Source of the DNA: DASVNK01 sp036383895
Lineage (GTDB): Bacteria; Verrucomicrobiota; Verrucomicrobiia; Limisphaerales; SXQI01
NCBI GenBank assembly: GCA_036383895.1
Contig: DASVNK010000012.1
Location: 225,811 to 289,810, forward strand
Length of the DNA stretch: 64,000 nucleotides
Direction of reading: 5' to 3'
Below the pieces are notes generated by a model. It saw nothing but the letters and a program-made list of their open reading frames with translations, was not told where the DNA came from and ran no database searches. Position numbers and translations under genes: made by a program. Of the stretch, positions 47,227-57,084 are shown in pieces. Position 1 is the first letter of the stretch. Each line of letters begins with the position of its first letter.

Positions 47227-47484
47227 AACCCGCGGTTTCACGGCGGCTGTTTCGGTGTTTATGGGCACACCTCCTCCGAAGCCCTTAGATTGTAAAATTC
47301 GGGTGAACACGTGTGGCGCGATATTTTTAGGCCTGTGGACATAATCCACCGGTGGAGAACCTCGGCTCTCCTGCGCTACTATTAGTTTGGTGTTCGGTGA
47401 CATCATCGAGATGTCGCAATTCTATAAATCACAGTTAATTCACTTTCGGTTCCTGGTTATTACTTACTTCATTTTGGAAACAAA
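47227..47484. other. Intergenic, uncertain content
   Basis: A 63-residue minus-strand frame (47215-47406) is open but has no family signature. Its inner GGAGGAGGTG resembles a Shine-Dalgarno with no ATG at the right distance. Nothing else is supported. Confidence 0.3.
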
Positions 47485-47760
47485 AAACCCTGCTTACTTT
47501 CGGTAAGCAGGGTTTGAGAAAGTCTATGGATCTTCTACTACCTGCTTACCTCCGGCCGATCCAAATTCGTTTCGAGACTGTTATACGATTTGGATACGTG
47601 GGGGCAGAACATACCGCCCAGGCCGATATGGCTACGACGTGTCGCACGCATCATTGGTGCGACCGGCGTAAGGCGCCAAATCGGGGCTAATATGTTTATG
47701 CAGGTTTGCATCGAATGTGTATGACGTTTATCGGAAGGAGTAGGTTACGTCAATAGCTTT
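47485..47760 (-). ncRNA. Candidate structured RNA ending in a strong terminator
   Basis: On the minus strand a structured stretch (ATCCAAATCGT...ACGAATTTGGAT hairpin, GC-rich blocks) is followed by AAACCCTGCTTAC/GTAAGCAGGGTTT (13 bp) and six T (47482-47487 as a-run on plus). No ORF lies between this terminator and the HD gene, so the terminator probably serves either an ncRNA or the HD gene's long 3' UTR. Confidence 0.45.
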
Positions 47761-47822
47761 TTTAACTTTTTCCTAGGAAATTTGGTGTTTTCGCATCCGG
47801 ATAAGTAGATACGAGAATCGGC

Positions 47823-48446
47823 TCAAGACGCTTTTTCGAGGTCAGCAATGAGCTGCAGGAGGTTATGGCGCGCGGTGGCTTCATAACGGTCGTGGAAAGA
47901 GTTTGTAACGTAAATGCGTTTACGATTGAGAAACCCGCGCAGGATTTCTGCGCGTTTGGAACGATAGATTTCAAATGGAACCCAAGCGTATTCACTTCGA
48001 ATTCCATTTTCGAATTCGCGAAACCGTTCGCGATTTCTGCCGAGGATACTCAGATCAATATCTAACAAAAGAGGTGAATCCTGAACTGAGGCGGGCTCGT
48101 GTGATTTAGTTGTTATAATTAATTCAGCGACATGCTCAGCGAGTGGTGCGCTGACCAGACCTAAATAGGCATTCGCCAACCCGGCGCTCTGCGCTTCGTT
48201 ATTGTTTGAACGAGGGTCATAAATGATGTCGTGGAACCAGATCGCGAATTCGACTGTTGTTGGGTGCTGCGCGTTGGAGCGTGCGGAATCGAATTCCGCG
48301 AGACATTCATCGATGTGAAGTGCGTTGTGGTAAGCACGATGACCTTCGGAGTAGCGCGCGAGGATTTCTTCATAGTAACTCGCCAGGCTTGTTGCGCCAG
48401 CGGCAGCGCAGAGCGTCGTCCATCGAGCTTTGTTGAAATTAAGCAT
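47823..48446 (-). CDS. HD-superfamily metal-dependent phosphohydrolase
   Basis: 207 residues. The HD signature is spread over AYHNALHIDECLAEFD (first His) and VEFAIWFHDIIYDPRSNNNE (HD pair), with a later LLLDIDLSILGR (Asp). This matches the COG4339-type small HD proteins, whose substrate is unknown. It is the first gene downstream of the AI-2E gene on the same strand (34 bp gap). Confidence 0.85.
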   Translation of the reverse strand: MLNFNKARWTTLCAAAGATSLASYYEEILARYSEGHRAYHNALHIDECLAEFDSARSNAQHPTTVEFAIWFHDIIYDPRSNNNEAQSAGLANAYLGLVSAPLAEHVAELIITTKSHEPASVQDSPLLLDIDLSILGRNRERFREFENGIRSEYAWVPFEIYRSKRAEILRGFLNRKRIYVTNSFHDRYEATARHNLLQLIADLEKAS

Positions 48447-48480
48447 CGTGTCTCAACGTCCGGCCGCGAGACCGAAACGG

Positions 48481-49569
48481 TCAGGCCGCGGGTCTTTCGA
48501 TTTGCTTTGCGTTGGAAAATATATCCCAGGCCGCGATGAAGATGGCAGCGATCACAGGGCCAAGGACAAACCCGTTTACGCCGAAAACGGCGATGCCTCC
48601 GAGGGTGGCGATGAGGACAAGGTAGTCCGGCATTTTCGTATCTTTACCGACGAGGATTGGGCGGACGACGTTATCGACGAGGCTGATGACGAGCACTCCG
48701 TAAGCGAGCAGGATTATTCCCTTTTTTGTGTCCCCGCTGGCCAGCAGGTAAATCGCGACCGGGAACCACACCACTGCTGCACCGACGGCAGGGAGCAGCG
48801 AGAGAACCGTCATCAAGCAGGCCCAGAGCAGTGCGCCCTGGATGCCGAGCAGCCAAAAGATGAGTCCTCCGAGGGCACCCTGAAGAATGGCGACGACCAT
48901 GTTGCCTTTAACGGTGGCGCGGATGACAACAGCAAATTTATTGAAGAGCGCTTGCTGATGTTCGCGGCGAATCGGCAGGGCGTCGCGAATGCGATTGTAG
49001 ATGCTTTCACCGTCCCGAATGAAGAAGAAGAGGAGGTAAAGCATGACGAAAAGGTTGAGAAAGAACTTGAAGGTGTTTTGCCCGACAGCGACGGCCTGAA
49101 CGGCGGCAAGTTTTGCACCCTCGGAAATGCCGGTTGAAAGGCGGTCGCGAACAGCGCGCAGATTGGAGAGGCCAGCGCGATCGAGCAGGTCACTCGCCCA
49201 GCCTGGCATTGAGTCGAAGATACGCTGCACATATTGGCCGAAGTTAATGTCGCCGGATTGGATGCGGTCATAGACCGCAGTGGCCTCAGCGACGAGTGAA
49301 GTGATCAGCGTGGTGAGCGGAAGGATGACGATGACGAGAATGGTCAGGAGGGTGATTAATGCAGCAAAGTTTGGGCGTCCTGGCATGGAGCGTTTGATGC
49401 GGCGGTGCAAGGGCGCGAACAGGATGGCAATGACAACGGCCCATAGAACCGCGCCATAGAAAGGAACGAGAATCAGGCCAAAGAGAATGGAGGCGATGAC
49501 GATGAGGAGAAGGAACGATTTATCCTCGAGGCCGCGAATTGTTGGCGTAGCGGGATTCATCCGGCGCAA
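48481..49569 (-). CDS. AI-2E transporter family (PerM-like) membrane protein
   Basis: 362 residues with about seven membrane segments. Family features: FFIRDGESIYNRIRDALP, VKGNMVVAILQGALGGLIFW, LLPAVGAAVVWFPVAIYLLA and VDNVVRPILVGKDTKMPDYL. Members export or exchange ions and autoinducer; the actual substrate is not known. A second ATG three codons in (MNPATP) is an alternative start. It is divergent from nothing and followed by the HD gene. Confidence 0.9.
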   Translation of the reverse strand: MRRMNPATPTIRGLEDKSFLLLIVIASILFGLILVPFYGAVLWAVVIAILFAPLHRRIKRSMPGRPNFAALITLLTILVIVILPLTTLITSLVAEATAVYDRIQSGDINFGQYVQRIFDSMPGWASDLLDRAGLSNLRAVRDRLSTGISEGAKLAAVQAVAVGQNTFKFFLNLFVMLYLLFFFIRDGESIYNRIRDALPIRREHQQALFNKFAVVIRATVKGNMVVAILQGALGGLIFWLLGIQGALLWACLMTVLSLLPAVGAAVVWFPVAIYLLASGDTKKGIILLAYGVLVISLVDNVVRPILVGKDTKMPDYLVLIATLGGIAVFGVNGFVLGPVIAAIFIAAWDIFSNAKQIERPAA

Positions 49570-49600
49570 ATGTGGACCACATGTTTCCCGGTCGGCCGAA

Positions 49601-50617
49601 TTAACGCAACTCTGTGGATACGGTTCGGGTGCGGGAAGTAGAGGCCGCGGACATTTTGATTGGCCGAATCAAACCTTCGGCATCGTGTTCGATACGTTCG
49701 ATGCAAACCTGGCGGGAGCCGCGGTACGGGCCGTCCCCGGTTTGGTTTTCCCACCGGTGATAGAAGATGAACCAATCGCCGCTGCGCGGGTCTTGCAGGA
49801 AAGAATGGTGGCCGGGGCCTTTGCGCGTTTGGTCGCTGGTGAGGATTGCGCCGCGATAGGTCCATGGGCCGGTGGGCGAGTCGGAGGTTGAGTAGTGGAC
49901 GGAGTAGGAAGAGTGACGCCAGACACCGTGGCTGTAGGTGAGATAATAAACGCCTCCATGAAAATGCATGGATACGGCTTCGGTGAACTTCTCGGGCGTT
50001 TTTATCGGGATCTCGCGCGCGAAGGTGATCATGTCGGAGTTGAGTTCGAAAACGCGCAAGGTCGCGCCAGCACTGCCGCCGACGTAGAGGAATGTGGAAT
50101 TCGATCTCGGATCTCGGAAAACAAATGGGTCAATGGCTTCGAAGCCATTGCCACCGGTGAGGAGCGGTCTGCCAGAATCTTTGAAAGGCCCGGCGGGCGA
50201 AGCGCCGACGGCTACTCCAAGGCGCGCGGCAGTGGGATTCTGAGGGCCGACGGAATAGTAGAAATAGAAATTACCGTTCGTGGAGAAAATCGCGGGCGCC
50301 CACGCGTAATGGGGGGGCGCGCCGTCTTCTTTAATCCATGGAATGTTTTTGAAATCGAGAACGGGCCCGTGGCGTTGCCAATCAACGAGGTTGGTGGAAG
50401 AAAAGGCGTAGAACTGTTGTTCGCCGCGGAGGGTCCAGGTGGGGTAAACCCAAAAAGTGTTGCTGATGATTATCGCGTGAGGATCCGCGCCTGCCAGCAC
50501 CGGGTTCGCCCAGGTGAGCGAAGGCTTAGAGGCGTGGCCGAGTTTTGCAGAGGCCGGCTGCGCATGAGAGGGGAAAAACCCAAGTGCGAGGACGATGATT
50601 ACAGCTCCGAGTTGCAT
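49601..50617 (-). CDS. Secreted glycoside hydrolase, family 43
   Basis: 338 residues with a signal peptide (LGAVIIVLALGFFPSHAQPA). Five-bladed GH43 features: base Asp in LAGADPHAIIISNTFWVYPT, Asp in FEAIDPFVFRDPRSN, acid Glu in EKFTEAVSMHFHGGVYYLTY, and GPGHHSFLQDPRSGDWFIFY. It probably cleaves arabinose- or xylose-containing glycans outside the cytoplasm. It is last in a short minus-strand group after the 245-residue membrane protein. Confidence 0.9.
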   Translation of the reverse strand: MQLGAVIIVLALGFFPSHAQPASAKLGHASKPSLTWANPVLAGADPHAIIISNTFWVYPTWTLRGEQQFYAFSSTNLVDWQRHGPVLDFKNIPWIKEDGAPPHYAWAPAIFSTNGNFYFYYSVGPQNPTAARLGVAVGASPAGPFKDSGRPLLTGGNGFEAIDPFVFRDPRSNSTFLYVGGSAGATLRVFELNSDMITFAREIPIKTPEKFTEAVSMHFHGGVYYLTYSHGVWRHSSYSVHYSTSDSPTGPWTYRGAILTSDQTRKGPGHHSFLQDPRSGDWFIFYHRWENQTGDGPYRGSRQVCIERIEHDAEGLIRPIKMSAASTSRTRTVSTELR

Positions 50618-50626
50618 CTCGGTTAG

Positions 50627-51319
50627 TTACTCCGAAGTTGAGAAGACGCTGGCGAAAATAACTTCCTTGATCTTCCAGATCAGCGTCATGGTCATGGCCA
50701 TCGGCAGCAGAATGAGTGAAACGAGCAAGCCTTCCTTGAGCACCCAGAGGATGCGCATCACTTTACTGACATGCTCGGGCATGCCACCGAGGTTGTTCAA
50801 AAAGATAAATCCGGCGAACAGCACGAGGATTAGGGTGAGGAGTGAGAGGTTCAGGTTTCCGAAAACCCGTGTTTCGGAACGCAGCGTTTCATCAGGCAAC
50901 ATCGCGGCTAAGCGCTGAAGAACGTGATTTAAATTAAAAAGGAACAATAGCCCTGTGACCATCAGCAGCATCACGGCGAGGAGGAAGAGCCTTTCTTCTG
51001 GAACACGATTGTACCAGTAGATGAAGGGGGAGAGGCCTACATTGACGAGTGCGAGCATTTTCGCGCGTTCGATGGCGTCGCGCCAAATGCGCTCTTGTTT
51101 TTGGAAATCGCTGAGCAGTGCCAAACCGTAAAAGAGGAGCCCGAGGGTGATGGTCGGCGCAATCATTTGGGTGGAGCGGACCCATTCGTTGGTGCCGACG
51201 TAAACGGAGACGACGAGCGCGAGTGGCAATCCCCAAAAGAGCGCGGAGAGTCCACGGACCAGTCGCCCGAGCGAACGCATCAGTTCTGCTTTGGGCGCGC
51301 AGTCCGTCATCGGCGCCAT
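50627..51319 (-). CDS. Uncharacterised multi-pass membrane protein
   Basis: About 230 residues from the ATG at 51319 (MAPMTDCAPK; ATG at 51310 is also possible). Six hydrophobic segments are visible (ALFWGLPLALVVSVYVG, ITLGLLFYGLALLS, LFLLAVMLLMVTGLLFLF, LSLLTLILVLFAGFIFL, LLVSLILLPMAMTMTLIW). I recognise no family. It starts four bases after the speA stop, so it is probably in the same transcript. Confidence 0.6.
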   Translation of the reverse strand: MAPMTDCAPKAELMRSLGRLVRGLSALFWGLPLALVVSVYVGTNEWVRSTQMIAPTITLGLLFYGLALLSDFQKQERIWRDAIERAKMLALVNVGLSPFIYWYNRVPEERLFLLAVMLLMVTGLLFLFNLNHVLQRLAAMLPDETLRSETRVFGNLNLSLLTLILVLFAGFIFLNNLGGMPEHVSKVMRILWVLKEGLLVSLILLPMAMTMTLIWKIKEVIFASVFSTSE

Positions 51320-51323
51320 TCGC

Positions 51324-53291
51324 TCAGAACGTGAGGTAGGTGTAATCACGCAACCCGCGTTCATAGTCGTCGAGCAGGCGCATCGCTTCGGAAGGCTTGA
51401 GGCGATCGCTCTTGATCGCTTCGTCGATCTGCGCTTTCATCCGCCGCTTCAATTCATTTTCGTCGTATTGCACGGCGCCAAGCGACTGGACGATGGTGTT
51501 CCCTTCGATGATTTCCTCGATGTAGTAACCGGCCGGTTCGTCTGGATCCAGGAAGACGTGCACTTCGTTGACGCGGCCGAATAGATTGTGGAGATCGCCC
51601 ATGATATCCTGATACGCGCCCATCAGGAAAAACCCCAAGTAGTAAGGCTCGGTAGAAATTTTGCTGGGATCGCCGTGGCCATTGCCGTTTCCGTTCGATT
51701 TAAGTTTGTGCAGCGGCAGCGTGTCGCGGACATCGCGGAGATCGATGAACTTGTTGATCTGGCCGTCGGAATCGCAGGTGATGTCAACCAAGGTTCCTTC
51801 GCGTTCCGGGCGTTCTTCGAGGCGATTGATCGGCATGATCGGAAAGAGCTGGCCGAGCGCCCAATGGTCGAGCAGCGATTGGAAGACGGAAAAATTGCAG
51901 AGGTATTGGTCGCCCAGAGAGTCTTCCAGCTTGCGGATTTCTTCGGGAATGTAGGCCTGGCCCATGAAGCTTTGGACGACTTCCTGGCTGATCTCCCAAT
52001 AAAGATTCTCGATCTTCGCTTTGTCCGGCAATTCGAGCAGGCCGAGCATGAACATGTTGTGTGCGTCGTCGCGACGTTCCATCGCATCGTGATACGCCTC
52101 GAGCTTGTTCAGTTTGTTGAGATTCTTGCGAATATCGATCAGCTCTTTGACCAGGGGATGGTTGCTTTCCGCATAATCGATAACGTTCTCCGGCCGTAAC
52201 TTGGCGATCGCGCCGAAAACTTCGACGATCAGGACGCTGTGGTGCGCGACGATCGCGCGGCCGCTTTCACTCACGATATCGGGATGCGGGACCTTTTCCG
52301 CATTGCAGACATCCGCGATGTAATAGACGACGTCGTTCGTGTATTCCTGCAGCGTGTAGTTTGTGGAGCTATCGAAGGCGGATCGGCTGCCGTCGTAATC
52401 GACTCCGAGACCGCCGCCTACATCGCAATACTGAATCTGGAAACCCATTTTGTAGAGCTTCGCGTAGTAACGCGCGGCTTCCTGCACGGCTTTCTTGATC
52501 GTGAGGATGTCGGGAATTTGCGAACCGATGTGAAAATGAATCAGTTTGAAGCAATGCGCCAAGCCTTCAGAGCGGAGCAAGTCGACTGCGTTCAGCAGTT
52601 CCACGGTGTTGAGTCCGAATTTAGCATTCTCACCGCCACTTTCGCTCCATTTGCCAGCACCTTTGCTGAGCAAACGCGCGCGAATACCGATCATTGGTTC
52701 GACACCCACCTGCTTTGAAACGGCGATGATCTGTCGAAGTTCTTCGAGCTTTTCGACGACCATGATCACGGTCTTACCCAGCTTGATGCCCATGAGCGCC
52801 ATGCGCACAAAGCTCGCGTCTTTGTAGCCGTTGCAAATGATCAGACTTCCGGGAGCAGGTTGCAGTGCCAGTCCCGCGAATAACTCAGGTTTGCTGCCGA
52901 CTTCGAGACCGAAATTAAATGGGCGACCCGCTTCGAGGATTTCTTCGACCACTTCGCGGAGTTGGTTCACCTTGATCGGGAACACGCCGCGATATTTGCC
53001 CTGGTAATTGTATTCGGTGATCGAATTACGGAAGGCGGTGTTGAGCGCTTCGACACGATGGCGGAGAATATCCTGGAAACGGATCAGAACGGGAAACTTC
53101 AGCCCGCGAGCTTTGGCCTCTTCGACCACGTCGGTGATGTCCACGTCGATGCCGCCATCATGCAGCGGCCGAGCCACAACGTGACCCTCGTCATTGATGT
53201 CGAAATATTTCGCGCCCCAGCGATCGATGTTATACAGCGTGCGCGCCGACTGTATGCTCCAGTCGCCGCCTGAGCTCGTGCTACCACTCAT
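51324..53291 (-). CDS. speA: Biosynthetic arginine decarboxylase
   Basis: 655 residues of the PLP fold-III SpeA family. The PLP lysine lies in GVFPIKVNQLREVVEEIL; other blocks are FGLEVGSKPELFAG, LIHFHIGSQIPDILTIKKAV, YCDVGGGLGVDYDGS and GTLVDITCDSDGQINKFID. The C-terminal YLGFFLMGAYQDIMGDLHNL is typical. It makes agmatine from arginine for polyamine synthesis. No speB is in the window. argA (20 kb away) feeds the same precursor pathway. Confidence 0.95.
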   Translation of the reverse strand: MSGSTSSGGDWSIQSARTLYNIDRWGAKYFDINDEGHVVARPLHDGGIDVDITDVVEEAKARGLKFPVLIRFQDILRHRVEALNTAFRNSITEYNYQGKYRGVFPIKVNQLREVVEEILEAGRPFNFGLEVGSKPELFAGLALQPAPGSLIICNGYKDASFVRMALMGIKLGKTVIMVVEKLEELRQIIAVSKQVGVEPMIGIRARLLSKGAGKWSESGGENAKFGLNTVELLNAVDLLRSEGLAHCFKLIHFHIGSQIPDILTIKKAVQEAARYYAKLYKMGFQIQYCDVGGGLGVDYDGSRSAFDSSTNYTLQEYTNDVVYYIADVCNAEKVPHPDIVSESGRAIVAHHSVLIVEVFGAIAKLRPENVIDYAESNHPLVKELIDIRKNLNKLNKLEAYHDAMERRDDAHNMFMLGLLELPDKAKIENLYWEISQEVVQSFMGQAYIPEEIRKLEDSLGDQYLCNFSVFQSLLDHWALGQLFPIMPINRLEERPEREGTLVDITCDSDGQINKFIDLRDVRDTLPLHKLKSNGNGNGHGDPSKISTEPYYLGFFLMGAYQDIMGDLHNLFGRVNEVHVFLDPDEPAGYYIEEIIEGNTIVQSLGAVQYDENELKRRMKAQIDEAIKSDRLKPSEAMRLLDDYERGLRDYTYLTF

Positions 53292-53395
53292 CTCTATCCA
53301 ATGTGTGCGCGACTATAGGACCGCAGCGCGAGATTACAACCTCCTGATTGAAAATATTTCGCCTCGCGATCGAAGGTAAAAAGGAAGCGACAGCT

Positions 53396-54688
53396 TCAAC
53401 GTTTCCGATTCATCAGGTCTTCGATCTGGTCTGCTTCAATCGGAATATCGGCCATGAGGTCGACGTTGCCGGAAGCTTTGATCAACACGTTGTTTTCGAG
53501 GCGGACCGCGAAGCCCTCATCGGGAATATAGATCGCGGGTTCAACGGTCATGACCCAGCCTTCCTGCATCGGTTCCGTAACGAGGCCGACATCGTGGACA
53601 TCCAGGCCGAGCGGATGGCCGACGCCGTGCATGAAGTATTTTTTCACGGCTGGTTTATCGGGATCCTGCTTTTTGATGTCCGTCATCTTCAGCAAACCGA
53701 GATCGACGCACTCCTTTTCGATTAACTGTTCTGCTTCCTTCTGCCATTCCTTCCAGCGCTTGCCGGGTTTCAGGCCATCAATTGATCCGCGCAAGACGCG
53801 CAGCACTGCATTGTAAACCTGCTTTTGTCGGCGTGAATATTTGCCGCCCACCGGAATGGTCCGGGTCATGTCGGCGTTGTAGTTCGCGTAATTCGCCGCC
53901 ACATCCAGCAACAGCATGTCCCCCTTCCGGCAAACCTGGTCGTTGGTGATGTAATGCAGCACGTTGGAGTTCTTTCCGCTGGCGATAATGGGCGTGTAAG
54001 CAAACCGGGCCCCATTGCGAATGAACTCGTGGGCGAACTCCGCTTCGATTTCCATCTCACTGACTCCCGGCTGCGCCACCTTTAACACGCGCTCGAATCC
54101 CTGTTTGGTAATTTGGGAGGCGCGTTTGATGAGTTGAACTTCGACATCGCTCTTCGCCACTCGCAATTTGTGCATCACTCGCGCGAGGCGATGATAATCG
54201 TGCAGGGGATAATTCCGCATTGTATCTGCCACGAATCGCGCTTCCCGGGTTTCCACTTCGACGACCGCGCGCTTGTGCTCGTTGCTGTTCAGGTAAACGT
54301 GTTCGCATTCGCACATCAATCGATGAAACAGCCGCGGGAAATCCTGCAGCCAATGAATCTGCTGAATGCCGCTGACCTTCCGCGCTTCGTCTTTGGTCAG
54401 CTTGTGCCCTTCCCAAATCGCCAGGTCCTCATTCGTCTCACGCAGAAAAAGCATTTCGCGATGCTTTTCGTCGTCCGCGTCAGGATAAATCAGCAGTATG
54501 CTCTGCTCCTGCTCAACGCCGCTCAGAAAAAACAGATCCGCATTCGGAATGAGCGGAAGCGAACCATCCGCATTCGTCGGGAGCACATCATTCGCATTCA
54601 CCACCGCGAGTGAATTCGGCAGGAGCATTCCCTTCAGCCGCTGACGGTTCTCCACAAAAAGCTTGGGATCGATAGGAGCGTAACGCAC
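53396..54688 (-). CDS. pepP: Xaa-Pro aminopeptidase (aminopeptidase P)
   Basis: 430 residues, M24B. An N-terminal AMP_N domain (DPKLFVENRQRLKGMLLPNS, ADLFFLSGVEQEQSILLIYP) precedes a pita-bread domain with metal ligands: LLLDVAANYANYNADMTRTI (two Asp), MHGVGHPLGLDVHDVG (His), VMTVEPAIYIPDE (Glu) and VRLENNVLI (Glu). It removes N-terminal residues before proline. The length is normal. It is monocistronic. Confidence 0.93.
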   Translation of the reverse strand: MRYAPIDPKLFVENRQRLKGMLLPNSLAVVNANDVLPTNADGSLPLIPNADLFFLSGVEQEQSILLIYPDADDEKHREMLFLRETNEDLAIWEGHKLTKDEARKVSGIQQIHWLQDFPRLFHRLMCECEHVYLNSNEHKRAVVEVETREARFVADTMRNYPLHDYHRLARVMHKLRVAKSDVEVQLIKRASQITKQGFERVLKVAQPGVSEMEIEAEFAHEFIRNGARFAYTPIIASGKNSNVLHYITNDQVCRKGDMLLLDVAANYANYNADMTRTIPVGGKYSRRQKQVYNAVLRVLRGSIDGLKPGKRWKEWQKEAEQLIEKECVDLGLLKMTDIKKQDPDKPAVKKYFMHGVGHPLGLDVHDVGLVTEPMQEGWVMTVEPAIYIPDEGFAVRLENNVLIKASGNVDLMADIPIEADQIEDLMNRKR

Positions 54689-54791
54689 GGGCCTATAAAT
54701 AGAGGTTTGTTAAACGTTGTGAATGCCTAAAACGAAGCGCAGCCGCGAACCATGCCCGAAATCCACCTGAAGCTGTGTTTTCTCCGCGCTG

Positions 54792-55889
54792 CTACTCCAC
54801 GCGGAACTCGCGCGAAACCACCTCGTTTGTGATCCGCTTCTGCACGCCCTCAAACAGATCCACTTCAAACGGCTTCCCGATATTATTCCCCGCCAAATCC
54901 TCGATGGTCGTTTGCGCCTGCAAACGATATGATCCGGGTTGCCAAGTGTCAGTCGGCGCAAAACTCCAAACCTTCTCGTTCTCGGATAACTTCTTTTCCC
55001 CCGAAACCCTCTCCACGTTGATCATCCGCAGCGCCAGCGCATGATCCATCGGATCGGTGAACTCCACCTTCAGCGGCTCCTTCGATCCAACCTTTGGCGC
55101 TACAATCTTCCACTTTCCGAGTTCCGGCGCCTCACGGTCCGCGGCCGCCACTCGAAACTTCTTCTGGAACGTCTTCTTCATGGGCGTGCCGTTTGCGTCG
55201 CGCCACGTGTTCGCAATTGTGAGCGTATACTTCTTATTCTCTTCCAGGGCGGGACCTACTTCCTCCAGCGGCTTCACCCCGCGTTTAATCCGGCCCGGGT
55301 CCAGGAACAGCGTCAACCGCGTCATGTCAGAATTCCACAGTTCCTCATCGATCTCCAGGAACGGCAACTCGACCGGTTCATCCAATTCGTCGGTGAGCTG
55401 GATGTGTTCGTAAATGTGGCCGCCGCTCATGGGCGCAGAAAAATATATGTAAAACTTCAGAAGATTTTCTGGAAGCACCTCCGCAGTTGGGTAGATCTGA
55501 GTGACGACAGTGGTCGGTTCGGGGCTCAACGCCGGGATTTCGAGCCACGCCGAATAAAGGCGGCCAGTCGGGTGACGGAAAGTGGCGCGGTACTTCACCC
55601 CGGGCTGAAAGGGAAACTGCGGCTTGAACGTAACGCAATTATTCGAGACGTGCAGATCGCCGGATATTTGTGGAAGGCCAATTGCACTCCGAATGTCCTT
55701 GGGCTCAACCCGCACATCAAGGATGTCAAGATCCCGAACTTTAGCAGGCAGTTCAGGTATTCCATCGACACACACAGAAACCTGATGCACCGCCCCGGTT
55801 TCCCAATTGAAAGAAAAAGGCAGGCGACGGGTATTCTCCGCCGCCTGCGCAGCAACCAATGACAAAACTACTACAACGAAACGCAACAT
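54792..55889 (-). CDS. Secreted protein with Ig-like (SbsA-type) domains
   Basis: 365 residues with a signal peptide (MLRFVVVVLSLVAAQAA). Beta-rich; segments such as LLKFYIYFSAPMSGGHIYEH and TLFLDPGRIKRGVKPLEEVG plus KYTLTIANTWRDANGTPMKK, LKVEFTDPMDHALALRMINV are typical of bacterial Ig-like SbsA repeats. Function unknown. It follows the propeller-like gene by six bases, so both are probably co-transcribed. Confidence 0.72.
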   Translation of the reverse strand: MLRFVVVVLSLVAAQAAENTRRLPFSFNWETGAVHQVSVCVDGIPELPAKVRDLDILDVRVEPKDIRSAIGLPQISGDLHVSNNCVTFKPQFPFQPGVKYRATFRHPTGRLYSAWLEIPALSPEPTTVVTQIYPTAEVLPENLLKFYIYFSAPMSGGHIYEHIQLTDELDEPVELPFLEIDEELWNSDMTRLTLFLDPGRIKRGVKPLEEVGPALEENKKYTLTIANTWRDANGTPMKKTFQKKFRVAAADREAPELGKWKIVAPKVGSKEPLKVEFTDPMDHALALRMINVERVSGEKKLSENEKVWSFAPTDTWQPGSYRLQAQTTIEDLAGNNIGKPFEVDLFEGVQKRITNEVVSREFRVE

Positions 55890-55895
55890 TCGGCG

Positions 55896-56999
55896 TTACG
55901 GCAAGGGCAGCGCTTCCAAATCAAACGAAGTTTCGCTCGATTTACGCAGCACCAGCGCGTGTTCCTTGTCGAACGTGTCGAGCTGGTCGATGCCTTTCCA
56001 ATTCTCGATTGTCTCGTAATTCACGCCCTTCTTGTCAGCCACCTTCTCTTCGATCTTCTCCGCGCCGGCAATCTGCGAAGCATCGATCTTCATGATGCCT
56101 CGCGCGCTGTTTGCCATCAACAGATAATCCTTCCCGCCCTTCTGATACACGATCATGTCCAGGGGACGATTACGATTGCCCAACTCCGCAATCGTCTTGC
56201 CGCGCACTTTCGCACCCGGTGTCAGGTCCTTCAGCGGAAACTGCACCAGCGGCGTGCAAGTATAGGCGGCGAGCAACTGCGGTTCATTGCCCACCTTGTA
56301 GGAAACAAACGTGCGGATTGGCGCACGCGTTTCGAATGCACCGTGGGCGCCGTGATAAATCTCCACGCTCGTGCTCTTCACAGCGTCCTTGAATGGAAAC
56401 GGAATGGACCGCAGCGTCGAAGCAAATTCTTCATTGGAAAGCCCGGCCACAAAAACCTGCCCGTCCATGTAGCCAATGTCGGTGATTGATTCCGTCCTAG
56501 CGTTGCTCTCGCGATTTCCGCGGCGTTCAACTTTGTCCTCCGGGGCATTCGGCAGTTCTGCCCGCGCATGCTTCACGTTATCCAGCGACACCATTTCCAG
56601 CTGACCGTCGGCCTTCACCCGCACCAGGGCAGGCTGCGCTTCCGGTCCGCGCCCGCGCGACACCGCGAGATAAACCGCGCGCGATTGTGGATTCACCGCC
56701 ATGTCATTAATCAAAATCTGGTCCGCTGAAGTCCCGAGCAACGCGGCGACCTTCTCGTTGATCCCCGTTACCTTCAACGTCTTCCCTGGCGCGCTCCCCT
56801 GCTCCCCCGTTTCAATCGCCACCACCGCGGCCGCTTTCGCATCTGCCACCAGCAAAACACCTTCGGGCCCGAAGGCAATCGGTCCGGCCGACTCCAACGT
56901 CACTTTCCCTTCTTTCATCCCGGCATTCGCTGCCGCATCCACCGCAGGCAGGATTAAACCGGCACACAAAACCGCACCTAAAACTTTGGTAATTCGCAT
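55896..56999 (-). CDS. Secreted protein, probable beta-propeller
   Basis: 367 residues with a signal peptide (ITKVLGAVLCAGLILPAVDA). Repeated strands such as GPIAFGPEGVLLVADAKAAA, NDMAVNPQSRAVYLAVSRGR, ESITDIGYMDGQVFVAGLSN and DMIVYQKGGKDYLLMANSAR look like blades of a propeller. No catalytic motif is seen. It is first of a two-gene unit with the Ig-like protein. Confidence 0.68.
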   Translation of the reverse strand: MRITKVLGAVLCAGLILPAVDAAANAGMKEGKVTLESAGPIAFGPEGVLLVADAKAAAVVAIETGEQGSAPGKTLKVTGINEKVAALLGTSADQILINDMAVNPQSRAVYLAVSRGRGPEAQPALVRVKADGQLEMVSLDNVKHARAELPNAPEDKVERRGNRESNARTESITDIGYMDGQVFVAGLSNEEFASTLRSIPFPFKDAVKSTSVEIYHGAHGAFETRAPIRTFVSYKVGNEPQLLAAYTCTPLVQFPLKDLTPGAKVRGKTIAELGNRNRPLDMIVYQKGGKDYLLMANSARGIMKIDASQIAGAEKIEEKVADKKGVNYETIENWKGIDQLDTFDKEHALVLRKSSETSFDLEALPLP

Positions 57000-57084
57000 A
57001 AGTTATCTCCTTGTGGGCTGAAACAAAGACGTCTCATCCCCTCCAGCGGTTACCGGCAACTGAAAACAAAACCACCCGCCAAGC

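Noticed and set aside
47215..47406. 63-codon minus-strand ORF upstream of the array
   Set aside because: No family pattern and no good start; inner Shine-Dalgarno-like sequence has no ATG.
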